Below, piece by piece: positions 36,900-45,719 of a DNA stretch of 64,000 nt. The translations under genes and the position numbers were made by a program. The DNA is taken from NCBI GenBank assembly GCA_030427145.1, contig JAUHWT010000010.1, positions 114,910-178,909 of the forward strand, in the 5' to 3' direction. The stretch is from Alphaproteobacteria bacterium. GTDB lineage: Bacteria > Pseudomonadota > Alphaproteobacteria > Rhodobacterales > Rhodobacteraceae. The stretch's first letter is position 1, and each line of letters starts with the position of its first letter. A model generated the notes under the pieces. The model ran no database searches, had not been told where the DNA came from, and saw only the letters and a program-made list of their open reading frames with translations.

Positions 36900-39335
36900 A
36901 TGAAAAGCAGAACCCGGGTCGCCGTCATAGGAGGTGGTATAGCGGGCTGTTCCACGCTCTATCACCTGACAGAGGAAGCCTGGACCGACGTCGTCCTCAT
37001 TGAGCGTGACGAACTGACCAGCGGTACGACCTGGCATTCGGCTGCGCAGGTGACGAATTTTGGCATGACCCAGACCATGGTCGGCCTCAAGTCCCACTCC
37101 ATCGCGCTTTACAAAAAGTTGCGCGATGACCTTGATTACCCTGTGGGCTACCATCACGGCGACGGCGGCATCAGGCTGGCCAATACCGAGGCACAGATGC
37201 AGGGTTATCGCCATTTCGCGTCCATGGCGCGGGGCATGGGCGTGGAGTTCGAGGTCATCGACGCTGAGGAATGCGCCCGGCGTCATCCGCTGATCTCGAC
37301 GGACAACCTGATCGGAGGGTTGTGGGATGGCGAGGATGGCGACATAGACCCCGCACAACTCTGTCAGGCCCTCGTCTTCCATGCCCGGCGGAAAGGGGCC
37401 GAGGTTTATCGGCAGACTAGCGTCACCGCCCTGACGCAGCACGCGGACGACACCTGGACGGTTCACACCGACAGGGGTGATATCGACGCTGACATCGTGG
37501 TAAATGCCTGCGGTTACCGGGTTAACGAGGTGGGCGCGATGATGGGAGTGCACCATCCCGTCGCCTCAATGGAGCACCAGTATTTTGTGACCGAGGACAT
37601 CCCCGCCGTTATTGAGGCCGGACACCGTATGCCTCTGCTGCGCTGCTCTATCAGCGACTACTATTCGCGGCAGGAGAAAAACGGCCTTCTGGTCGGTTTC
37701 TACGAGCAGGACTGCAAGGCCTGGGGCATGGACGGCATCAGCCCGGGCTTTACCAATGACCTCTGCCCTGACGATCTCGACCGGGTCATGGACGTCCTGG
37801 AGGGCGCGTTCGAGCGTATGCCGGTTCTTGCCGAAGTGGGCATCAAACGCATTGTCAACGGCCCCATCACCTATACCATCGACGGCGCACCGCTGGTCGG
37901 CCCCATACCCGGAAAACGCAACGCGTTCTGCATCATTGGACTGCGCGCCGGTCTTGGCGAGGGCGGCGGGCACGGGTGGCTGTTGGCGCAGCAGATCGTG
38001 CATGGAGAGGCATGCTATGACACCTGGGTGATAGATCCGCGCCGGTTCGCAGGGCACACCAATGTCGAACTGACCGTACTCAAGGCAATTGAGGATTATC
38101 AAAACGAGTTCCGATTCCATTTCCCCCATGAACACCGCCCCGCCGGACGCCCCGCCAAAACTACGCCTTTGACCCCCATTCTGGCGGCGGAGGGTGCAGA
38201 GTTCACAATTGTGAACGGCTGGGAGCGGATGGAGTACATCAAGCCCTCGCCCGATTTCCGAACGAGCCACAGCTTCAACTTCGATGAGGCAATTGATGTG
38301 GTTGCGGGCGAGGTTCTTGCGGTGTCCACATCGGTCGGGCTGACGGAGGTCAACGGTTTCAACCGTATCGAGATTACTGGTGCGGATCGGCACAGGTTTT
38401 TGGACAGGATGATTTGCGGGACGGTGACCAGGCGGCCGGGGCGCGTTGGTCTCGGGTACCTGCTGAACCATCACGGTTGCCTCAAGGCGGAGGCCACGCT
38501 GGCCAACCTGCCCGCATCGGATCGTGGCCCGGAACGGGTCTGGTACGGATCGGCGGCGGCAAGTGAACTGCATGACATGGACTGGCTCCAGGCTCATGTC
38601 CGGAAAGGCGAGGATGTTCAGTTCCGAAGCCTGACGAATGACCAGGCCATTCTCGTACTGGCAGGTCCGAAAGCGCGCGCGGTGCTTTCAGACTGTTCGC
38701 GTGATGACTGGTCGAAAGAGGCGTTTCCTTGGCTGTCGGTCCGCGAGTGTTTCGTCGGTTTTGCGCCCGCCACCGTTCTTGGGGTCAGTTTCTCGGGCGA
38801 ACTGGCCTACGAAATACACGTGCCCAATGCCTCTCTTTATGCCGCCTGGCTTGCCCTGCGAAAGGCCGGGGAAGCGCATGGGCTCAAACTGTTCGGCGCG
38901 CGTGCGGTGGACTGTATGCGAATGGAAAAAGGTTTTCTGCATTGGAAAGCGGACATTCTCACCGAGTTCGACCCGTTCGAAACCGGCCTCGACCGTTTCG
39001 TTAAACTGGACAAGGGTGATTTTGTTGGACGCGAAGCTCTGTTGAAGCGACGGGAAAACGGACCAACACAACAGCTCGTCACGCTCCGGATTAATACGGA
39101 TGAGGCACCAGCGCATGCAGGCGCCTCACTGATGCTGGACGGCGAGGTCGTGGGCACCGTGACGTCCGGGGACTGGGGCCACCGGACCGGTTTGAACCTC
39201 GCCTATGCGTTTATGAAACCCGTCTATTCCGACGCAGGAACGAAGGTTCAGGCTGACATGTGCGGCAAACTGGTCAGCGCCGAGGTGATCGCATCCTGTC
39301 CATACGATCCTTCCTACGCATTGATGCGGAGCTGA
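36900..39335 (+). CDS. FAD-dependent oxidoreductase with GcvT domain, dimethylglycine dehydrogenase-like (paralog 1)
   Basis: 811-residue protein with the DMGDH/sarcosine dehydrogenase layout: a DAO-type FAD domain (about 7-365, motif GGGIAGCSTLYHL), an FAO_M linker (about 368-425) and a folate-binding GcvT domain with C-terminal barrel (about 430-805). His46 in GTTWHSA is at the position where FAD is covalently bound to His in dimethylglycine dehydrogenases. Such enzymes remove N-methyl groups and pass the methylene to tetrahydrofolate. It is divergent from a LysR gene and convergent with tauABC. It shares an ASN-like QVTNFGMT stretch with the paralog at 46149. Substrate unknown. Confidence 0.88.
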   Translation: MKSRTRVAVIGGGIAGCSTLYHLTEEAWTDVVLIERDELTSGTTWHSAAQVTNFGMTQTMVGLKSHSIALYKKLRDDLDYPVGYHHGDGGIRLANTEAQMQGYRHFASMARGMGVEFEVIDAEECARRHPLISTDNLIGGLWDGEDGDIDPAQLCQALVFHARRKGAEVYRQTSVTALTQHADDTWTVHTDRGDIDADIVVNACGYRVNEVGAMMGVHHPVASMEHQYFVTEDIPAVIEAGHRMPLLRCSISDYYSRQEKNGLLVGFYEQDCKAWGMDGISPGFTNDLCPDDLDRVMDVLEGAFERMPVLAEVGIKRIVNGPITYTIDGAPLVGPIPGKRNAFCIIGLRAGLGEGGGHGWLLAQQIVHGEACYDTWVIDPRRFAGHTNVELTVLKAIEDYQNEFRFHFPHEHRPAGRPAKTTPLTPILAAEGAEFTIVNGWERMEYIKPSPDFRTSHSFNFDEAIDVVAGEVLAVSTSVGLTEVNGFNRIEITGADRHRFLDRMICGTVTRRPGRVGLGYLLNHHGCLKAEATLANLPASDRGPERVWYGSAAASELHDMDWLQAHVRKGEDVQFRSLTNDQAILVLAGPKARAVLSDCSRDDWSKEAFPWLSVRECFVGFAPATVLGVSFSGELAYEIHVPNASLYAAWLALRKAGEAHGLKLFGARAVDCMRMEKGFLHWKADILTEFDPFETGLDRFVKLDKGDFVGREALLKRRENGPTQQLVTLRINTDEAPAHAGASLMLDGEVVGTVTSGDWGHRTGLNLAYAFMKPVYSDAGTKVQADMCGKLVSAEVIASCPYDPSYALMRS

Positions 39336-39370
39336 CGCCCTCGCCCAGCCGACGTGTTGAACGAAAAAAA

Positions 39371-39405
39371 AGGGCGCCGTGTTTTGCGGCGCCCTCTCTT
39401 CTTTT
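39371..39405. terminator. Bidirectional intrinsic terminator between the FAD-GcvT gene and tauC
   Basis: AGGGCGCCG and CGGCGCCCT form a perfect 9-bp stem with a TGTTTTG loop. An A-run precedes the stem and a T-rich CTCTTCTTTT follows, so it can terminate transcription from both sides. Confidence 0.85.
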
Positions 39406-39419
39406 CATTTGTATCCGGG

Positions 39420-40682
39420 TCAGGATTTGCCTTTCCAAGGCACCAGCCAGACCTCAGCCTTCCGCATAACGATGTCGATGGCAAAGCCAATCAGACCAAT
39501 GATCACGATACCCATGATAACGATGTCGGTTGCCTGAAACTTGGATGCGGCCACGATCATCTTACCCGCGCCCTTTTCAGCGGCGACGAGTTCGGCGGCC
39601 ACGACCGTGCCCCAGCAGACCCCCATCGCGACGCGCGCTCCGGTGAAGATCTCGGGCAGCGAGTTCGGCACGATGACGTAGCGTAGGACCTGCCATTTGG
39701 AGGCTCCCAGCGAATATGCTGCGTGAACCTTGCTGATGTTCACGCCGGAGACACCTGCCCGCGCCGCGATAATCATCACCCATAGCGCGGCCAGAAACAG
39801 CAGTACGATTTTGCCCTGCTCACCAATACCGAACCAAATGATGACCAGCGGGATCAGCGCCAGTGGAGGCACCGGTCGCATGAACTCAACGATCGGATCA
39901 AACCAGCCCCGCGCCCAGCCCGAGAGGCCCATGGCGTAGCCCAGAGGGATACCAATCAGCGAGCCAAGGACAAAACCGGCTAGCACCCGCCAGAGCGACC
40001 AGCCCACATGTTCAAGCAGCCCGACATTTTGGTACCCGTCACGGGCAATCTCGATCAGGCGGGCGACCACGTCCTCCGGCGGCGGCATCCAGATCGCCTC
40101 CATCTGAAGGCCCTTGTTCGGCGTGAAGTTCAGCGATCCTTTTGGGGTCATGGTCACCGAGCCATGCGGCACCTTGACCGTGCCACCGGGCTCAATCGGT
40201 TTGCCCTCGACGGAAACAATCGTAGCATCATCGCCGTCGTTCCGTTGTGCCGAGACCAGCACCGAACGCCACGCGGCTACCGTTGCGGCGTCCCCCTGAG
40301 CGAAACCTTCGGATGAGCCGGGCTCGGGATTCTCAACGTCCGCGCCCATTTCGTGGACGATGACGTTCACGGTTGCGGACGCCTGCGCCCCGTCCGGAGC
40401 CTCAGCGGTGTATTCGAAGGCCGTCTCGCCCAGATATGGGCCGGGCACATGGAACGGCACCAGTTTCGAGCCGGTAAACGCCCCCCAGACCAGGAACACC
40501 ACGACCACCGAGATCACGGAGGCCATCCGGTCCGGCACCACAGCACTTTCGTCGCCGAACGTGACCGTTTTCAGCGACCGGAAGTCGGTCATCGAGTGCA
40601 TGGACCGCCGGACCAGGGTCACGGCGGCGGCCGTCACGAAGAAAAGCGCCACATAGACGATCAGAATAAAAAGTCCAGTCAT
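39420..40682 (-). CDS. tauC: Taurine-type ABC transporter permease with an extra N-terminal periplasmic domain
   Basis: 420-residue inner-membrane protein. The C-terminal ~210 residues are an ordinary TauC/SsuC permease (EFMRPVPPLALIPLVIIWFGIG, with the coupling loop SLGASKWQVLRYVIVPNSLPE). In front are two transmembrane helices (about 4-22 and 56-72) enclosing or preceding a ~130-residue polar region (about 75-205). That region has stretches such as FEYTAEAPDGAQASATVNVIV and GSLNFTPNKGLQ that look like repeat-rich beta-sandwich (cadherin/VCBS-like) modules. Ordinary TauC proteins are ~250-280 residues. It overlaps tauB by four bases. Taurine specificity is inferred from tpa and tauR next door. 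Confidence 0.85.
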   Translation of the reverse strand: MTGLFILIVYVALFFVTAAAVTLVRRSMHSMTDFRSLKTVTFGDESAVVPDRMASVISVVVVFLVWGAFTGSKLVPFHVPGPYLGETAFEYTAEAPDGAQASATVNVIVHEMGADVENPEPGSSEGFAQGDAATVAAWRSVLVSAQRNDGDDATIVSVEGKPIEPGGTVKVPHGSVTMTPKGSLNFTPNKGLQMEAIWMPPPEDVVARLIEIARDGYQNVGLLEHVGWSLWRVLAGFVLGSLIGIPLGYAMGLSGWARGWFDPIVEFMRPVPPLALIPLVIIWFGIGEQGKIVLLFLAALWVMIIAARAGVSGVNISKVHAAYSLGASKWQVLRYVIVPNSLPEIFTGARVAMGVCWGTVVAAELVAAEKGAGKMIVAASKFQATDIVIMGIVIIGLIGFAIDIVMRKAEVWLVPWKGKS

Positions 40683-41479
40683 GCCTCTGCCCCGCTCATG
40701 ATCTGCTCTTCCATTTCCCAGATCATGCTGAGGATTTCCGTCTTGGTATGCGCAAAGCCGGGATCATCCTTTACCTCGCGCAAATCCCCCGCCACCGCAC
40801 GTTCGGCAAATGGCAGCCGGTATTCGCGGTGGATACGACCCGGACGCGGCGCCATGACCAGCAGCCGCTCACCCAAAAGCAGCGCCTCATCGACCGAGTG
40901 GGTGATCAGAATGATCGTTTTGCCGGTCTTTTTCCAAAGGTTCAGGACGAGCCCCTGCATCTTTTCCCGGGTCAGCGCGTCGAGCGCACCGAGCGGTTCG
41001 TCCATCAGGATCACATCGGGGTCATTTGCAAGACATCGCGCCAGAGCCACGCGCTGCTGCATCCCGCCCGAAAGTTCGTAGACGGCCTTGTCCTTAAACT
41101 CATGCAGACCGACCGTATCGAGCAGATTTTCAACAATGGTGTTGCGCTCGGTTTCCGGCATCCCTTTCATGCGGGGACCGAATTCCACATTGCGACGCAC
41201 ACTCATCCATTCGAACAACGCGCCCTTCTGGAACACCATTCCGCGCTCCGGTCCTGGCGCGGTGACCTCGCGTCCTTCCAGTGTAACCTTACCGGAGGTT
41301 TGGGCGAGGAAGCCCGCGAGAATGTTCAGCAGCGTCGATTTACCACAACCTGACGGGCCAAGAACGGAAAGGAGTTCGCCCTTGCCGATGGCAAGCGAGA
41401 TGTCCTCTAGCGCCTGCACATGTCCGCCCTTCGGCAGATCAAAGCGCATGGACAGGTTTTCAATACTAAGAAATGCCAA
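40679..41479 (-). CDS. tauB: Taurine-type ABC transporter ATP-binding protein
   Basis: 266-residue cytoplasmic ATPase of the nitrate/sulfonate/taurine family. Walker A is LGPSGCGKSTLLN (about 39-51), the signature is LSGGMQQRVALARCL, Walker B is VILMDEPLGALD and the switch His is in LITHSVDEAL. The start appears to be a TTG at 41479 preceded by GGAGAC. It is coupled to tauC by an ATGA overlap and separated from tauA by a strong stem-loop. With tauA and tauC it forms a complete importer. Confidence 0.92.
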   Translation of the reverse strand: MAFLSIENLSMRFDLPKGGHVQALEDISLAIGKGELLSVLGPSGCGKSTLLNILAGFLAQTSGKVTLEGREVTAPGPERGMVFQKGALFEWMSVRRNVEFGPRMKGMPETERNTIVENLLDTVGLHEFKDKAVYELSGGMQQRVALARCLANDPDVILMDEPLGALDALTREKMQGLVLNLWKKTGKTIILITHSVDEALLLGERLLVMAPRPGRIHREYRLPFAERAVAGDLREVKDDPGFAHTKTEILSMIWEMEEQIMSGAEA

Positions 41480-41510
41480 GAGGCAGGTCTCCCCGGTTTG
41501 TTGGAGTGAT

Positions 41511-41539
41511 GCCGGAGGAGGGCCAGGCCCGCCTCCGGC
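41511..41539 (-). other. Intercistronic stem-loop between tauA and tauB
   Basis: GCCGGAGG and CCTCCGGC enclose GGGCC-A-GGCCC, giving 13 base pairs with only a single A/G mismatch and a tiny loop. It starts 16 bases after the tauA stop and lacks a T-run. It is the third binding-protein gene in this window followed by such a hairpin. Confidence 0.7.
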
Positions 41540-41554
41540 CTGTTCCTGCTTAGC

Positions 41555-42541
41555 TTACTGGGACTGGGTCGCCGCCAGCGGACCAGTGTTCACCGCATCC
41601 TCGTAGCTTTCAAGGGCCTCACCGATGCTGCCCGCCTCGACGAACACATCCGCCACACCCTTCATGAAGGTCTGGGCATTTCCGCCAAGCCATTTGGCCG
41701 AAAGCTGATCCTCAACCGAGGGAAACGTGAAGGTGGAGATGGATGCCTCGGTTGCCTCTACCGACATGCCGGACTCTTTGGCGATTTTCTCCAGCATTTC
41801 CGGCGGCTGGGACTCGTTCCACTCCGCATTGACCTCTGCGGTCACGGCCAGGAACGTCGACACCACATCGGCATTTTCGGCCACAAAGTCGGCCGGAGCC
41901 GAGGTCACGTCAAATACGAGAATGCCGAGTTCCTCTTTTTCGGCACCGGTCAGGAGAATGTTCCCATGCTCCTTCATGCGCGACAGACCGCCGCCCCAAC
42001 CACATGCGAAGTCAACCGAGCCCTGAGCCAGCGCCGCGGCACCATCCGTGGGCGCCATGTCAACAATGCTCAGGGAAGCGAGATCCACGCCGAAATGCTC
42101 CATCTGCTTCAGGAAGCCGTAATGGGCGGCCGTGCCAATGGGCACCGCTACCTTTTTGCCCGCAAGTTCGTCCGCGGAATCCGCGTCGATTTCCAGCTCG
42201 GTCGCCACAACACAGTTGTCGTTCTCGGAGTAGCTTACCGCCACATCGAGAACCTGCAGGGCCTGTCCCGCGGAAGCCGCGACCACAAAGGGCGGAACAC
42301 CCTGGCTCACGGAAATCTGCACGTCGCCGGACGCCATCGCTGCCGACATTGCAGTGCCGGTTTCGAAGCTGACCCAGTTCACCGGCATTCCGAGGGCGTC
42401 CGCGTAGGCGCCATCAGCCTTGGCCGCGAGGAACGGCATAGGCCACTCCAAGAAATATCCGACCGTCAGTTCCTGTGCCGAAGCCGCCTGGGCGCTCACA
42501 ACGAAAGCGGCGCCAGTCATAAGTTTGGTAAAGATCTTCAC
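41555..42541 (-). CDS. tauA: Taurine-type ABC transporter substrate-binding protein
   Basis: 328-residue periplasmic binding protein of the taurine/sulfonate family. A Sec signal (KIFTKLMTGAAFVVSAQAASA) is followed by the opening ELTVGYFLEWPMPFLAAKADG and later blocks (KKVAVPIGTAAHYGFLKQ) matching TauA. The start is a GTG at 42541 with AGGAGGG nine bases before it. It is divergent from tpa, so the promoters share 240 bases. Ligand assignment rests on linkage to tpa and tauR; binding of N-methylated taurine is possible but not shown. Confidence 0.88.
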   Translation of the reverse strand: MKIFTKLMTGAAFVVSAQAASAQELTVGYFLEWPMPFLAAKADGAYADALGMPVNWVSFETGTAMSAAMASGDVQISVSQGVPPFVVAASAGQALQVLDVAVSYSENDNCVVATELEIDADSADELAGKKVAVPIGTAAHYGFLKQMEHFGVDLASLSIVDMAPTDGAAALAQGSVDFACGWGGGLSRMKEHGNILLTGAEKEELGILVFDVTSAPADFVAENADVVSTFLAVTAEVNAEWNESQPPEMLEKIAKESGMSVEATEASISTFTFPSVEDQLSAKWLGGNAQTFMKGVADVFVEAGSIGEALESYEDAVNTGPLAATQSQ

Positions 42542-42781
42542 GGATCCCTCCTTGTTGGTATTTTCATTTTGGTCTTGGCACCGGTTACGGCGCTCGACTC
42601 CATGAAAAGCTGTGGATAATTTTCACTCAATGCAGATTCCAATCTGGACTTATGCGAATTTTGATTCTGGCTCTACGCTTGATGCCGAAATGAGCACACC
42701 CTGGGGGGTGACGCCGCTTCAGTTTCAATCTACCCGGCGAATCTGCACCCTCAACGCAAAAGTTTCCCGGAAGGACGCCCC
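42542..42781. promoter_or_regulatory. Divergent tauA / tpa control region with a candidate TauR direct repeat
   Basis: Within this 240-base gap CTGGACT (42644-42650) and CTGGCTC (42667-42673) form an imperfect direct repeat spaced 23 bases start to start. MocR-type regulators usually bind direct repeats, and TauR is encoded just downstream of tpa. The stretch 42600-42680 is AT-rich. The match is short, so this is tentative. Confidence 0.35.
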
Positions 42782-44158
42782 GTGAACCATCTATCTGCCG
42801 TCAACGATTTCTCCGATGTCATTAGTGCCGACCGCGCGCATGTCTGGCATCACATGACCCAGCACAAGCCGTACGAGACCACCGACCCGCGCGTAATGGT
42901 CGAGGGACGCGGCATGCGTCTATGGGACGCCACGGGTCGCGAACATATCGACGCCGTATCGGGCGGCGTCTGGACAGTGAATGTTGGTTACGGCCGCGAG
43001 AGCATTGCCGATGCCATTCGCGATCAGATCGTGAAACTCAACTATTTCGCCGGAAGCGCCGGTTCGGTTCCGGGCGCCCTGTTCGCCGAAAAGCTGATTG
43101 AGCGGATGCCTGGTATGAGCCGTGTGTATTCGGTCAACTCCGGTTCCGAGGCCAACGAAAAGGCATTCAAGATGGTTCGCCAGATCGCGCACAAGCATTT
43201 CGGCGGCAAGAAACAAAAAATCCTGTTCCGTGACCGTGATTATCATGGATCCACGATCACGACCATGTCCGCAGGCGGTCAGCAGGAACGCAATGCGCAG
43301 TATGGCCCGTACACTCCTGGCTTTGTGCAGGTGCCGCACTGTCTAGAATACCGTGCACAGTGGGACGTGGAAAACTATGGTGAACGCGCCGCTGACGCCA
43401 TTGAGGAGGTCATCCTGCGCGAGGGCCCCGATACGGTTGGCGCGCTCTGCCTCGAAACCGTAACCGCTGGTGGCGGTGTCATTACGCCCCCGAAAGGCTA
43501 CTGGGAGCGGGTTCAGGAGATCTGCCGCAAGTATGACATCCTGCTTCACCTCGATGAGGTTGTGTGCGGCGTTGGCCGGACCGGTGAGTGGTTCGGTTAT
43601 CAGAACTACGGCATTCAGCCGGACATGGTGACCATGGCCAAGGGTGTCGCCTCCGGCTACGCCGCGATTGCCTGCCTAGTCACAACGGAAAAGGTCTTCG
43701 ATCTTTTCAAGGATGACACCGATCCAATGAGCATGTTCCGCGACATCTCAACCTTCGGAGGTTGCACAAGCGGTCCGGCTGCTGCGCTGGAGAACATGCG
43801 CATCATTGAGGATGAGGGGCTTCTGGACAACACTAAGGCCATGGGCGCCCGCCTGATGGACAACCTCGGTGCGCTCAAGGAGAAGCATCAGGTTGTCGGT
43901 GACGTTCGGGGACTTGGTCTGTTCTGCGGTGCGGAGCTTGTTGCGGATCGCGACACGCGCGAACCGGCCAGTGAAAAAATGGTCCAGGCCGTCATCGCCG
44001 ACTGCATGTCGCAGGGCGTTATCATCGGAGCAACCGCGCGCGCAATTCCGGGCTTCAACAACACGCTCTGTCTTGCGCCCGCTCTGATCGCATCCAGTGA
44101 CGACATTGATGCAATCACGGACGCCATCGACGGTGCCCTCGGCCGGGTCTTCGCCTGA
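42782..44158 (+). CDS. tpa: Taurine:pyruvate aminotransferase
   Basis: 458-residue class III PLP aminotransferase, converting taurine and pyruvate to sulfoacetaldehyde and alanine. The cofactor lysine is Lys287 in TMAKGVASGY, with the ring-stacking Asp258 in LHLDEVVCGVGRTG. The opening AHVWHHMTQHKP is typical of Tpa. It starts at a GTG with GGAAGGAC upstream. It is followed by a MocR regulator, as in Rhodobacter capsulatus, but the sulfoacetaldehyde acetyltransferase gene xsc, often next to tpa, is absent here. A strong stem-loop lies after the stop codon. Confidence 0.9.
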   Translation: MNHLSAVNDFSDVISADRAHVWHHMTQHKPYETTDPRVMVEGRGMRLWDATGREHIDAVSGGVWTVNVGYGRESIADAIRDQIVKLNYFAGSAGSVPGALFAEKLIERMPGMSRVYSVNSGSEANEKAFKMVRQIAHKHFGGKKQKILFRDRDYHGSTITTMSAGGQQERNAQYGPYTPGFVQVPHCLEYRAQWDVENYGERAADAIEEVILREGPDTVGALCLETVTAGGGVITPPKGYWERVQEICRKYDILLHLDEVVCGVGRTGEWFGYQNYGIQPDMVTMAKGVASGYAAIACLVTTEKVFDLFKDDTDPMSMFRDISTFGGCTSGPAAALENMRIIEDEGLLDNTKAMGARLMDNLGALKEKHQVVGDVRGLGLFCGAELVADRDTREPASEKMVQAVIADCMSQGVIIGATARAIPGFNNTLCLAPALIASSDDIDAITDAIDGALGRVFA

Positions 44159-44187
44159 CCGGACCAAAACTGACCGGGTCCTGAATT

Positions 44188-44231
44188 GAACCCGGGGCGC
44201 GTCAGGGCTAACCTGCACGCGCCCCCGGTTC
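44188..44231. other. Stem-loop between tpa and tauR
   Basis: GAACCCGGGGCGCGT and ACGCGCCCCCGGTTC form a 15-bp stem with one mismatch and a 14-base loop. It ends 12 bases before the tauR ATG and could act as a terminator-like barrier or protect tpa mRNA. Confidence 0.6.
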
Positions 44232-44243
44232 CTAAGGCCCCAC

Positions 44244-45719
44244 ATGCCCATTCCTCCCGAAATCTTCATGCTGCCGGCTGAGAGCGACGCGACCCTGCAA
44301 CAGCAGGTGCAGCAGGTTGTTTCGGAGGCCATCATTTCCGGCCGCTGCGCACCGGGTGAAAAGATGCCCTCGTCACGCAGGTTGGCCGAGCATCTTGGCG
44401 TGGCACGAATTACGGTGACGCTCGGCTACAATGAACTAGTCGCGAATGAATACCTCGTGGCCCGCGACCGGTCCGGGTATTTCGTGGCGGACAACGCACC
44501 GACCCGCCCAAAATACGAGGGGCTGACCCAACAGAAGAGCCCCGGAGTTGACTGGTCACAATGGCTGAGCCAGCCGGTCCAGCAGCGCGAGGACATTTTA
44601 CGTCCACCCAACTGGATGGATTTCCGCTTTCCGTTTATCTACGGACAGTCCGACCCCGACCTGTTCGACCACGCAAACTGGCGGGCATGTGCGTTGCGGG
44701 CTGTCGGCCGTCGCGATTTTGATTCACTGGCCCAGGACAGGTACCAAAGCGACGATCCCATGCTGGTTGAGTTTATCCTCCGGCACATTCTGCCACGGCG
44801 GGGAATTCACGCGACACCGGATCAAATCCTGATCACGCTTGGCGGACAAAATGGCCTGTGGATGATTGCGCAGCTGCTTCTGACCGACGGTCAGGCCGCC
44901 ATTGTCGAAAACCCGTGCTTTCCAGGACTTCGACACATCCTCGATCAGATGGGATTTGTCGGAGAGTCGGTGGATGTGGATGAAAAGGGGCTGCCGCCCG
45001 AACATATACCGCCGAACGCCCGGATCGTTTTTACGACGCCCAGCCACCACGCGCCAACCAATGTGACGATGCCGCTTGAACGCAGGATGGAGCTGCTGGA
45101 TCGGGCAAGACGACAGGATTTTCTGATTGTTGAGGACGACTATGAGTTTGAGATGTCCTTCCTCTCAAGCCCCCTGCCCGCGCTGAAATCACTGGATCAG
45201 GACGGACGTGTGATCCACCTCGGCTCATTCTCCAAATCCATATTTCCAGGACTGAGGCTGGGCTATGTTGTGGGGGACCGAGCGTTCATTGAGGAAATGC
45301 GGAAACTCAGGACAGTGGTTCTGCGCCACCCGCCCAGTCACATCCAGCGAACCACGGCCTATTTTCTGTCTCTGGGGCATTACGACAGCCAGATTGCGCG
45401 TATGGCCCGCCGGTACCGGCAGCGTCGCGCGATCATGGCGGAGTGTATCAGGGAGTTCGGCTTGACACCGGCACCAGGCGAATTTGTCGGAGGATCGTCG
45501 TTCTGGATGCAGGCGCCGCCCGGTGTCGACACGACCCAGCTTGCCCTCGATCTGCGACGGGATTCCGTGCTGATCGAGCCGGGCAGTACGTTCTTTGCAC
45601 GGCGCTCACCTGATCAGTCGCATTACCGCATCGCCTACTCCTCCATTGCATCAAAAAAGATCAGGGATGGCATGACGCTGCTTGCCGAGGCGATTGAGCG
45701 CGCAGAACGCGGTCGATAG
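44244..45719 (+). CDS. tauR: MocR/GntR-family regulator with aminotransferase-like domain, TauR
   Basis: 491-residue transcription factor of the MocR type. A GntR winged helix (about 15-80: ISGRCAPGEKMPSSRRLAEHLGVARITVTLGYNEL) is joined to a fold-type I aminotransferase-like domain that keeps the PLP lysine (SFSKSIFPGLRLGY). In Rhodobacter TauR activates tpa expression in response to taurine. Here it lies 85 bases after tpa, so it may be partly co-transcribed with its target. Its effector domain would be expected to sense taurine, alone or as an external aldimine. Confidence 0.9.
   Translation: MPIPPEIFMLPAESDATLQQQVQQVVSEAIISGRCAPGEKMPSSRRLAEHLGVARITVTLGYNELVANEYLVARDRSGYFVADNAPTRPKYEGLTQQKSPGVDWSQWLSQPVQQREDILRPPNWMDFRFPFIYGQSDPDLFDHANWRACALRAVGRRDFDSLAQDRYQSDDPMLVEFILRHILPRRGIHATPDQILITLGGQNGLWMIAQLLLTDGQAAIVENPCFPGLRHILDQMGFVGESVDVDEKGLPPEHIPPNARIVFTTPSHHAPTNVTMPLERRMELLDRARRQDFLIVEDDYEFEMSFLSSPLPALKSLDQDGRVIHLGSFSKSIFPGLRLGYVVGDRAFIEEMRKLRTVVLRHPPSHIQRTTAYFLSLGHYDSQIARMARRYRQRRAIMAECIREFGLTPAPGEFVGGSSFWMQAPPGVDTTQLALDLRRDSVLIEPGSTFFARRSPDQSHYRIAYSSIASKKIRDGMTLLAEAIERAERGR

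Noticed and set aside
36558..37556. 332-codon minus-strand frame
   Set aside because: Spans the LysR start, the divergent promoter and the 5' end of the FAD-GcvT gene antisense; no family resemblance.
37566..38597. 343-codon minus-strand frame
   Set aside because: Antisense to the GcvT flavoprotein; no recognisable domain.
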